A DNA stretch of 64,000 nucleotides from Streptomyces sp. NBC_01446 (GTDB taxonomy: Bacteria; Actinomycetota; Actinomycetes; Streptomycetales; Streptomycetaceae), in contig NZ_JAPEPO010000001.1 of the NCBI RefSeq assembly GCF_026340095.1, positions 2,944,501-3,008,500 of the forward strand. Reading direction: 5' to 3'. The notes under the pieces were generated by a model, which had not been told where the DNA came from, did not search any database, and was given only the letters and a program-made list of their open reading frames with translations. Shown here one piece after another: positions 55,328 through 62,806 of the stretch. The translations under genes and the position numbers were made by a program. Numbering within the stretch: the stretch's first letter is position 1; each line of letters begins with the position of its first letter.

Positions 55328-57736
55328 TCACTTCTCGGACGGCTTCTCGGACGGGCTCCCGGACGATTTCCCGGCCGGGCTCGCGGAGGAGTTCGCGGAC
55401 GAGCTCGCCTTGCCGGAGGCGTTCGGCTTGGCACCCGGCCGCGCACCCGGCTTCAGGAAGCCGATGTCCTCGTAGTCGGGCTCCTGGAAGCCGAAGGCTC
55501 CCGCGTTGGCGACGCTGCGACGGGCGGCCACGAGCTCCGGGCGCTGGTAGAGAGGAATCGATCCTGCTGCGGCCCAGATACGGGCGTCGGCCTGCTTGAC
55601 CAGGGAGCGCTCCTCCCCCTCGTCGAGCTCACCGATCGCCTGGTCGAAGAGCTGGTCGATGTGGTCCGTGCCGACCCGGGTGTAGTTCTGCTCGACCGTG
55701 AGCGTGCCGTCCGCCGCGGGCACCGGCTTGGCGTAGATCGGGCGGGCGTCGGTGGCCGGGAAGGCCGATGCGGGCCACGAGTAGAGCGCCATGTCGTACT
55801 GCCCGGACGCGATGTGGTCCTTGAAGTAGCTGGCGTCGGCGACCTTCGACGTCTCCGTGCTGATACCGATCTTCCCCAGCATCTGCGAGATCCGGTCGGC
55901 GACCGCGCGCAGCGAGTCCGAGCCGGGGCCCGACGGGAGCACGAAGCGCAGCGTCAGCGGCTTGCCGTCCTTGGCGAGCGGCCCGGCGGGGGCACCGGCG
56001 GGTGCCGCCGTCCCCTTCGGGGCGTACGCACCCGGGGCGCCACCCTGGGCGGCCTCCTTCGCGTACTGATCCGTGTGCTTCCTCTCCTTGTCGGCCTCGC
56101 GCAGCTTCCGCGCGTCGGCCTGGTGCAGGAGCGCGACGTGCTGGTACGCGGCGGTGCGCCCGGGGTCGAGCACCGGGGGCTGCCGGTCGCCCGGCTTCTG
56201 GTCGCTCTCGCCGACGATGTACGTGCCGTCGTCCGAGTCGGAGGCGGCACCCTTCTCGTCCTTCGTGCCCGCCTTGCTCTTCTTGCCCTCGCTGCCGGAG
56301 ACGTTGCCGGCCGTCTTCGGCTTGGTCGTCGCGGTCTCCTTCTTCAGGGGACCGCCCGACACCCAGCCCGCGTCCGCGAGCAGCGCCCGGGCCTCGGTGG
56401 TGTCCTGGCTGCCGAGCGCACCGCTGCTGTCGGCGTACGCCTGCTGCCCGGCGAGGGCGAGATGGCTGCCGACGGGGTGCGCGGGCAGGCCGAGCGGCTT
56501 GAGGACGACCTCGGCGAGCTTCTTGCGGTCGATCGCGCGGGCGACGGCGCGGCGCACCCGCTCGTCGGCCAGGGGCCCCTCGGAGCCGTTCAGCGCGAGC
56601 TGCGTGAAGGCGGGTTCGAGGGACTTGCGGACGACGTAGTCCTCCAGGCGCGACTGTTCCTTCTCGTACTTGGTGGCGGCCTTGCGGGTCTTCGCGCGGG
56701 CTTCGAGTTCCGCGTCGGCCGCGTTCGCGTCGTCGCCGTGCGCGACGGCCCAGGACCGCATCGACTGAGCGGGCGTGCGCGCGCCGGGGCCGTGGGCGAG
56801 CGGGCCCGAGGTGCCCTTGTCACGGTCGGCGAGGGAGATGCGGGAGGCGTCTTCCGGGTCGACGGCGGCGAGGTCGATCTTCCCCGCGACGAGCGCGTCG
56901 GCGCGGTCCTTACGGGGCACGGCCTGCAGGACGAGCTGCTCCAGCTTGGCCTGGCGGCCCCACCAGCGCGGGTTGCGCACCAGCGTGATGTCCTTGGCGT
57001 CGCGGTCGATCTTCTTGATCGAGAAGGGGCCGGCGGTGACCTTGAGCTTGCGCCGGGCTTCCTCGTTGAAGGCGTCCGGGGTCCCCATGACGTCCTTGGG
57101 GTACAGCGGCGAGAACAGCGAGCGCCAGTCCGCGTACGGCTTCGCGAAGGTGACCCGCACCTCCAGGTTGTTCTTGCCGCGCTCGATCTTCTCGATGCGG
57201 TCGTAGCCCGCGTTGTGGGCCGTCCAGTACGCGGAGTCCTTGCCGGACAGCGCGCGCCACTGGGCGGCGAAGTCGGCGGCGCCGATCTCGCGGCCGTCGC
57301 TCCACACCGCCTGCTGGTTGAGCTTGTACAGGACGACCTGCTTGGGCTCGCGCTCGATGACCTCGGCCTTCTCCAGGAAGTCCGGGTCGCGCACCGCCTT
57401 GCCCTGGTTGTCGAGCCGGTACATCGAGGGCAGCACGGCGCCGGCGACGCGGGACGTGCCCGCGTCGGCGTCGGCCTGGAAGGAGTTGAGGGTCCCCGGC
57501 AGGGCGTCGACCGCCCAGCGCAGGGTGCCGCCGTCGGCGATGTCGCCGCGGGCCGCGGGCGCGATGTCCTGGGCGGCGGCCGGACCGCTGGACTCTGCTT
57601 CGTCGTCGCCCGAGCTGCAGCCGGCCAGGGCCGTCACCGCGAGCGCCCCCGACACGAGGAACGCGGCCGAGCGTAGGACGGGACGCCGCGCGGGACGCCT
57701 GGCGGGGCGCGATGTGGCGCCGTCATGGGACATCAC
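55328..57736 (-). CDS. LpqW-like substrate-binding family lipoprotein
   Basis: 802 residues from ATG 57734-57736; MSHDG at the next codon is an alternative. A basic twin-arginine-rich start (RPARRPARRPVLRSAAFLV) leads to a lipobox LAGC (about residue 38). It is an SBP_bac_5 protein: TLRWAVDALPGTLNSFQADA begins the domain, and VWSDGREIGAADFAAQWRAL is typical. It is much longer than normal binding proteins because of a Lys/Ser/Ala-rich insertion around residues 490-580. No transporter genes adjoin it. In mycobacteria the LpqW protein in this place (next to typA) controls mannosylated lipid synthesis rather than transport; a regulatory role is possible here too. Ends in a disordered Lys/Ser/Pro tail. 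Confidence 0.88.
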   Translation of the reverse strand: MMSHDGATSRPARRPARRPVLRSAAFLVSGALAVTALAGCSSGDDEAESSGPAAAQDIAPAARGDIADGGTLRWAVDALPGTLNSFQADADAGTSRVAGAVLPSMYRLDNQGKAVRDPDFLEKAEVIEREPKQVVLYKLNQQAVWSDGREIGAADFAAQWRALSGKDSAYWTAHNAGYDRIEKIERGKNNLEVRVTFAKPYADWRSLFSPLYPKDVMGTPDAFNEEARRKLKVTAGPFSIKKIDRDAKDITLVRNPRWWGRQAKLEQLVLQAVPRKDRADALVAGKIDLAAVDPEDASRISLADRDKGTSGPLAHGPGARTPAQSMRSWAVAHGDDANAADAELEARAKTRKAATKYEKEQSRLEDYVVRKSLEPAFTQLALNGSEGPLADERVRRAVARAIDRKKLAEVVLKPLGLPAHPVGSHLALAGQQAYADSSGALGSQDTTEARALLADAGWVSGGPLKKETATTKPKTAGNVSGSEGKKSKAGTKDEKGAASDSDDGTYIVGESDQKPGDRQPPVLDPGRTAAYQHVALLHQADARKLREADKERKHTDQYAKEAAQGGAPGAYAPKGTAAPAGAPAGPLAKDGKPLTLRFVLPSGPGSDSLRAVADRISQMLGKIGISTETSKVADASYFKDHIASGQYDMALYSWPASAFPATDARPIYAKPVPAADGTLTVEQNYTRVGTDHIDQLFDQAIGELDEGEERSLVKQADARIWAAAGSIPLYQRPELVAARRSVANAGAFGFQEPDYEDIGFLKPGARPGAKPNASGKASSSANSSASPAGKSSGSPSEKPSEK

Positions 57737-58133
57737 GGGTACCTCCGGGGCTAGCCCGGCCGCCCGCTTGCCAGGAACGGGCCGGGTTTGATCACGTTTG
57801 GCGGTATATGGAGCTGATCACATCTATCGCCCCACTGAAGGGGACGGGTCGAGCAGGCAGTCGCAGACACGGCGCTGAGGTGCCAGAACCCCACTCGTGC
57901 GGCCCAATGACGGCCCCGTCAGGGCCGCGGGGACTGCGCGACAAGCCCCCACAGCCCCGCACCCGCCGGCGAAACCCCACCACCCCGCCCCCCGAGGCAC
58001 CGCCCCCGAAGGGGGCGCACGAAGCCCCGCACTCCAGCAATCCGCGCAGATCCCTTCACAAGGCGTGATGTGACGCGCGACACTCGCAGGCGCATGAGCA
58101 TCTCCGCCGCACCAGCGGAAGCGAGGGCAAGTC
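57737..58133. other. Divergent region with GC-rich dispersed-type repeat
   Basis: The 397-bp gap between the leftward LpqW-like gene and the rightward Sdh operon has an A+T-richer part (57780-57830), probably the lpqW promoter, then a very GC-rich block (57912-58027) that resembles the intergenic GGGG...GACTGCGCGACAAGCCCCCAC element common in Streptomyces chromosomes. It ends in a tight hairpin (58001-58017). A 14-bp dyad GTGACGCGCGACAC (58070-58083) precedes the operon start. No gene was found. Confidence 0.5.
57912..58027. repeat. Streptomyces-type dispersed intergenic GC-rich repeat
   Basis: The stretch carrying GGGGACTGCGCGACAAGCCC resembles a short non-coding sequence I recall from many Streptomyces intergenic regions. 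It ends in a perfect 7-bp stem with a GAA loop (58001-58017). Recognition is from memory and only one copy lies in this window. Confidence 0.45.
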
Positions 58134-58421
58134 ATGACCCTGAACGACGACTTGGCGGCAGCCGAGCGCTGCCTCGACGAGCTGTGCCGGACCGTGGGGC
58201 GCCTGGAGCGGCAGCTCGACGGCGGCCTCGACGTACGGCGCGTACGCACCGACGCCGACCATCTGCGCGAGAGCGTCGCGCTGCTGCGGGCGGCTGCTGC
58301 CGCTCCGCCGCCACCGCGCCGGCCCGAGCTCGTGCCCGTCCCCGACACCCCGTACGACAGCTCGCTCTGGACCGACTCGGACGACGAAGGACTCGGCGCC
58401 CGGGACCGGCACGCCCCCTGA
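58134..58421 (+). CDS. Small hypothetical protein heading the Sdh operon (95 aa)
   Basis: 95 residues from ATG 58134, with GAGGG upstream. The N-terminal half is one charged helix (LAAAERCLDELCRTVGRLERQL) with two cysteines, the second half is Pro-rich then acidic (WTDSDDEGL). No family is recognised. The gap to the next gene is 20 bp and all four genes read together, so it may be an assembly or stability factor of the dehydrogenase; this is inference. Confidence 0.7.
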   Translation: MTLNDDLAAAERCLDELCRTVGRLERQLDGGLDVRRVRTDADHLRESVALLRAAAAAPPPPRRPELVPVPDTPYDSSLWTDSDDEGLGARDRHAP

Positions 58422-58441
58422 CCCTCTGAGCGGAGGCTTCG

Positions 58442-59269
58442 TTGGCCACCGGCACGGAACCCCATCCCCAAGCGGACGCGCACGGCGTCCGGGGCAGGAC
58501 GCGCGCCGCGATCGCGTCCGGGCACCTGCGCACCGACCGCTGGTGGCTGGCGCCCGCCAGTACCGCCGCGGGACTGCTCGCCTTCATCGTCTACTCGACG
58601 TGGCGGGCCTTCGCGAACACGCACTACTACCACGCGCCGTACGTCTCGCCGTTCTACTCCCCGTGCATCGCGCAGAACTGCAAGCCGATGCACGCGGGCC
58701 CCAACTGGGAGATCTTCGGCGGCTGGTGGGGCCTGTCCCCCGCGCTGCTCATCCTGATCTTCCCGCTCGGCTTCCGGCTGACCTGCTACTACTACCGGAA
58801 GGCCTACTACCGCGGGTTCTGGGCGTCACCGCCCGCCTGCGCGGTCGCCGAGCCGCACAAGAAGTACACGGGCGAGACCCGCTTCCCGCTGATCCTGCAG
58901 AACATCCACCGCTACTTCTTCTACGCGGCGATCCTCGTGGCGGGCATCCTCACGTACGACACCGTGCTCTCGTTCCGCGACGAGACGTACGCGTGGGGCC
59001 ACATGGGTCTCGGCACGCTCGTCTTCCTCCTGAACATCACGCTGATCTGGGCGTACACCCTGTCCTGCCACTCGTGCCGGCACATCGTCGGCGGCAAGCT
59101 CAAGCACTTCTCCAAGCACCCGGTGCGCTACCGGATGTGGCAGTGGGTCGGAAAACTGAACGACCGCCACATGCTGCTCGCCTGGGCGTCGTTGATCAGC
59201 GTCGCGCTCGCCGACTTCTATGTGTTCCTGCTGTCGTCCGGTGCCTTCGACGATCCGCGCTTCTTCTAG
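58442..59269 (+). CDS. sdhC: Succinate dehydrogenase (Sdh1 type) membrane subunit, Cys/His-rich
   Basis: 275 residues from TTG 58442, with GGAGG 5 nt upstream. About five membrane helices. Polar loops carry conserved-looking metal-ligand sets: C75-IAQN-C80-KPM-H84 and S208-C209-H210-S-C212-R-H214. It matches the membrane subunit of the mycobacterial Sdh1 complex (Rv0249c). The reported structure of that complex has a Rieske-type iron-sulfur cluster within the membrane subunit instead of haem, and Cys/His pairs like these are what such a cluster needs. It would anchor SdhAB and pass electrons to menaquinone. Confidence 0.86.
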   Translation: MATGTEPHPQADAHGVRGRTRAAIASGHLRTDRWWLAPASTAAGLLAFIVYSTWRAFANTHYYHAPYVSPFYSPCIAQNCKPMHAGPNWEIFGGWWGLSPALLILIFPLGFRLTCYYYRKAYYRGFWASPPACAVAEPHKKYTGETRFPLILQNIHRYFFYAAILVAGILTYDTVLSFRDETYAWGHMGLGTLVFLLNITLIWAYTLSCHSCRHIVGGKLKHFSKHPVRYRMWQWVGKLNDRHMLLAWASLISVALADFYVFLLSSGAFDDPRFF

Positions 59270-59286
59270 ATGGGGTGGCATTCCTG

Positions 59287-61215
59287 ATGTCTCAAGTGGA
59301 GCGACAGCAGTGGGACGTTGTCGTGGTGGGGGCGGGCGGTGCCGGCCTGCGCGCGGCGATCGAGGCGCGCGAGCGCGGCGCGCGTACGGCCGTGATCTGC
59401 AAGTCCCTCTTCGGCAAGGCGCACACCGTGATGGCCGAGGGCGGCATCGCCGCGGCCATGGGGAACGTGAACTCCGGCGACAGCTGGCAGGTCCACTTCC
59501 GCGACACGCTGCGCGGCGGCAAGTTCCTCAACCAGTGGCGGATGGCCGAACTGCACGCGCGCGAAGCACCCGACCGCGTATGGGAGTTGGAGACCTGGGG
59601 CGCCCTGTTCGACCGGACGGCGGACGGCCGGATCTCGCAGCGCAACTTCGGAGGCCACGAGTACCCGCGCCTCGCGCACGTCGGTGACCGCACGGGCCTG
59701 GAGCTGATCCGCACGCTCCAGCAGAAGATCGTGGCGCTCCAGCAGGAGGACTTCAAGGAGTTCGGCGACTACGAGGCCCGCCTCAAGGTCTTCCAGGAGT
59801 GCACGGTCACCCGCGTGCTCAAGGACGGAGACCGCGTGTCCGGCGCGTTCTGCTACGAGCGCGAGAGCGGCCGCTTCTTCGTCCTGGAGGCGCCGAGCGT
59901 GGTGCTGGCGACGGGCGGGATCGGCAAGTCGTTCAAGGTGACGTCGAACTCGTGGGAGTACACGGGCGACGGCCACGCGCTGGCGCTGCTCGCCGGGGCG
60001 CCGCTGCTGAACATGGAGTTCGTGCAGTTCCATCCGACGGGAATGGTCTGGCCGCCGTCGGTGAAGGGCATCCTCGTCACGGAGTCGGTGCGCGGCGACG
60101 GCGGGGTCCTGCGCAACTCCGAGGGCAAGCGGTTCATGTTCGACTACGTCCCCGACGTCTTCAAGGAGAAGTACGCCGAGTCGGAGGACGAGGGCGACCG
60201 CTGGTACGACGACCCGGACCACAACCGGCGCCCGCCCGAGCTGCTGCCCCGCGACGAGGTGGCGCGTGCCATCAACTCCGAGGTGAAGGCGGGCCGCGGC
60301 TCCCCGCACGGCGGCGTCTTCCTGGACGTCTCCACGCGCATGCCGGCCGAGCGCATCCGGCGCCGGCTGCCGTCGATGTACCACCAGTTCAAGGAGCTGG
60401 CGGACGTCGACATCACGGCCGAGCCGATGGAGGTCGGCCCGACCTGCCACTACGTGATGGGCGGCATCGCCGTCGACTCGGACACGGCGGCGGCGCGCGG
60501 CGTCCCCGGCCTGTTCGCGGCCGGCGAGGTGGCGGGCGGCATGCACGGCTCGAACCGCCTCGGCGGCAACTCGCTCTCCGACCTCCTCGTCTTCGGCCGC
60601 CGCGCGGGGCTGCACGCGGCCGAGTACGCGGCCGGGCTCGGCGAGCGCCCGGCCATCGACGCGGACCAGGTCGACACGGCGGCGGCGGAGGCACTGCGCC
60701 CGTTCTCCGCGGAGGGTCCCGCGGACGGGGGCGTCGCCGAGAACCCGTACACGCTCCACCAGGAGCTCCAGCAGGCGATGAACGACCTGGTCGGCATCAT
60801 CCGCCGCGAGGAGGAGATGGCCGAGGCGCTCGACCGGCTCGCCGGGCTGCGGATGCGGGCGCGGCGGGCCGGGGTGGAGGGGCACCGCCAGTTCAACCCC
60901 GGCTGGCACCTCTCGCTCGACCTGCGCAACATGCTGCTCGTCAGCGAGTGCATCGCGCGGGCCGCCCTGGAGCGCACGGAGTCGCGCGGCGGCCACACCC
61001 GCGAGGACCACCCGACGATGGACCGCCGCTGGCGCCGCACGAACCTGCTGTGCCGCCTCGTCGATCCGACCGGCGGCCTCGCGGCCACCGACCCGGTCCG
61101 GGGCCAGATCGACCTCGTGCGCGACACCACCGAGCCCATCCGCCCGGACCTGCTCGCCCTCTTCGAGAAGGAAGAGCTGGTCAAGTACCTCGCCGAAGAG
61201 GAGCTGTACGAGTGA
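59287..61215 (+). CDS. sdhA: Succinate dehydrogenase/fumarate reductase flavoprotein subunit SdhA
   Basis: 642 residues from ATG 59287 (MSQVERQQWDVVVVGAGG). The FAD motif is VVVGAGGAGLRAAIEA (about 11-26), the covalent-FAD His lies in GKAHTVMAEGGIAA (about 44-57), and VLATGGIGKSF and VQFHPTG belong to the substrate site. HGSNRLGGNSLSDLLVFGRR (about 420-439) is the second FAD-binding block with the catalytic Arg. The enzyme oxidises succinate to fumarate. Its stop overlaps the start of sdhB by 3 nt within GTGA, giving coupled translation. Confidence 0.95.
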   Translation: MSQVERQQWDVVVVGAGGAGLRAAIEARERGARTAVICKSLFGKAHTVMAEGGIAAAMGNVNSGDSWQVHFRDTLRGGKFLNQWRMAELHAREAPDRVWELETWGALFDRTADGRISQRNFGGHEYPRLAHVGDRTGLELIRTLQQKIVALQQEDFKEFGDYEARLKVFQECTVTRVLKDGDRVSGAFCYERESGRFFVLEAPSVVLATGGIGKSFKVTSNSWEYTGDGHALALLAGAPLLNMEFVQFHPTGMVWPPSVKGILVTESVRGDGGVLRNSEGKRFMFDYVPDVFKEKYAESEDEGDRWYDDPDHNRRPPELLPRDEVARAINSEVKAGRGSPHGGVFLDVSTRMPAERIRRRLPSMYHQFKELADVDITAEPMEVGPTCHYVMGGIAVDSDTAAARGVPGLFAAGEVAGGMHGSNRLGGNSLSDLLVFGRRAGLHAAEYAAGLGERPAIDADQVDTAAAEALRPFSAEGPADGGVAENPYTLHQELQQAMNDLVGIIRREEEMAEALDRLAGLRMRARRAGVEGHRQFNPGWHLSLDLRNMLLVSECIARAALERTESRGGHTREDHPTMDRRWRRTNLLCRLVDPTGGLAATDPVRGQIDLVRDTTEPIRPDLLALFEKEELVKYLAEEELYE

Positions 61216-61985
61216 GTTCGTACGATGCGCGTTTCAGGGTCTGGCGCGGGGACGCCGAGGGCGGCGACCTGACGGACTTCTCCGTGGAGGTGAACGACGG
61301 CGAGGTCGTCCTCGACATCATCCACAGGATCCAGGCGACCCAGGCCTCCGACCTCGCGGTCCGCTGGAACTGCAAGGCGGGCAAGTGCGGTTCGTGCTCG
61401 GCGGAGATCAACGGCCGGCCCCGCCTGATGTGCATGACCCGCATGTCGGTCTTCGACCGCGAGGACGTCATCACGGTGACGCCGCTGCGCGCCTTCCCCG
61501 TGGTCCGCGACCTGGTCACGGACGTCGGCTTCAACTACACGAAGGCCCGCGAGATCCCCGCGTTCGTCCCGCCGGCCGGGGTCGCCCCGGGCGAGTACCG
61601 CATGCAGCAGGAGGACGTGGACCGCTCGCAGGAGTTCCGTAAGTGCATCGAGTGCTTCCTGTGCCAGGACACGTGCCATGCGGTGCGCGACCACGAGGAG
61701 AACAAGGCGGCGTTCGCGGGCCCGCGCTTCCTGATGCGGGTCGCCGAGCTGGACATGCACCCCCTCGATGCGGCGTCGGACTCCGGCCTCGACCGCAAGC
61801 GCACGGCCCAGGAGGACCACGGCCTCGGCTACTGCAACATCACGAAGTGCTGCACGGAGGTCTGCCCGGAGGGCATCCACATCACCGACAACGCCCTGAT
61901 CCCCCTGAAGGAACGAGCGGTCGACCGCAAGTACGACCCGGTGGTGTGGCTGGGGAACAAGATCCGGCGGAGGCCGTCCTCGTAA
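61212..61985 (+). CDS. sdhB: Succinate dehydrogenase iron-sulfur subunit SdhB
   Basis: 257 residues from GTG 61212. The [2Fe-2S] motif is CKAGKCGSC...MC (about residues 53-74), then CIECFLCQDTC (about 142-152) and CNITKCCTEVC (about 204-214) carry the [4Fe-4S] and [3Fe-4S] ligands. It moves electrons from the flavin of SdhA to the membrane subunit. The operon ends here; the next gene is convergent and 12 bp away. Confidence 0.95.
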   Translation: MSSYDARFRVWRGDAEGGDLTDFSVEVNDGEVVLDIIHRIQATQASDLAVRWNCKAGKCGSCSAEINGRPRLMCMTRMSVFDREDVITVTPLRAFPVVRDLVTDVGFNYTKAREIPAFVPPAGVAPGEYRMQQEDVDRSQEFRKCIECFLCQDTCHAVRDHEENKAAFAGPRFLMRVAELDMHPLDAASDSGLDRKRTAQEDHGLGYCNITKCCTEVCPEGIHITDNALIPLKERAVDRKYDPVVWLGNKIRRRPSS

Positions 61986-61997
61986 GGCCGCGCGGCG

Positions 61998-62681
61998 CTA
62001 CGAAGTGCTCACCCGGCGCATCAGCGCGCCCATGTCGCCCGCCAGGAGCGGCCGCAGCCGCTCCGGCGTGACGCGCCCGCCGGCCGGTGCGGTGCTGACG
62101 CTCAGGGTGAACTCCGCGTCGCCGTCGAGGACGTGGACCGTAGCCGTCCGGCCGTGGACGACCGTGTACGCCCGGTCGCCCAGCCCCTTCGCCGTCCGCA
62201 CCTCGGTCCGGCCCGGGATCCGCTCGGCGGCCGTCGTGCGCGCCGCGTCGAACTCCGCGCCGGGGTCCGTCCGCTTGTGCAGGACCATGGACGCCGTGAT
62301 GGTGGCGGCCCGCCCCGTGCCCTCCTTGCGTTCCAGCTCCCCCGAGCAGTCCGCCGTGTCCACCGCCTCACTGCCGCTCCGCGTGGACTCCCAGCGCGAT
62401 CCGCGGTCGAAGGCCGTGGCGAGGTGGGGCATCGCGAGGAGGGAGCAGAGGCGGTCACTGACCCGGTAGCCCCTCAGGTCGGGGCCCTGCGCGCCGAACG
62501 CGTACAGGCCGGCGCCCCAGACGGCGGACGCGGCGAGCGCGCCGACGAGCAGCGCGCCGAGGGGGCGCCGCCGCCGTGACGCGGGCAGGAGCCCGGGGCG
62601 GTTCGCAGGGGCCGCGGGTCCGGACGCGACAAGCTCCGGTTCGCTGATCGCGCCGCCTGCGGCCCAGGGTCCGTTCTCCAT
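61998..62681 (-). CDS. Single-helix membrane protein of unknown function (227 aa)
   Basis: 227 residues from ATG 62679-62681. A cytoplasmic N-terminus ends in a basic stop (ASRRRRPLG), then one helix (ALLVGALAASAVWGAGLYAFG, about 43-63), and an outer domain with two cysteines (RLCSLLAMPHLATAF and DTADCSGELERK) that could form a disulfide, followed by a Thr/Ser-rich beta-like tail. This is a common streptomycete membrane-anchored type, but I cannot name the family. Convergent with the Sdh operon. Confidence 0.75.
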   Translation of the reverse strand: MENGPWAAGGAISEPELVASGPAAPANRPGLLPASRRRRPLGALLVGALAASAVWGAGLYAFGAQGPDLRGYRVSDRLCSLLAMPHLATAFDRGSRWESTRSGSEAVDTADCSGELERKEGTGRAATITASMVLHKRTDPGAEFDAARTTAAERIPGRTEVRTAKGLGDRAYTVVHGRTATVHVLDGDAEFTLSVSTAPAGGRVTPERLRPLLAGDMGALMRRVSTS

Positions 62682-62792
62682 GGCGGAAACCTATGTTGAG
62701 CAGCGGTTTTGCCGGAAGGTCGGGCGATAACAATGCGGATTCGGCACAACCGGATCGTGCCGATCCCGGTCGCGGTGCCCCAGATCCGGTCA

Positions 62793-62806
62793 TACGCTCC
62801 CAACTG
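62793..62806 (+). promoter_or_regulatory. Leaderless promoter for the TPM-domain gene
   Basis: A -10-like TACGCT (62793-62798) ends 7 bp before the GTG at 62806, and no ribosome-binding site lies between. This spacing is that of leaderless transcripts in actinobacteria, which start at or one base before the start codon. No good -35 is seen. Confidence 0.45.
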
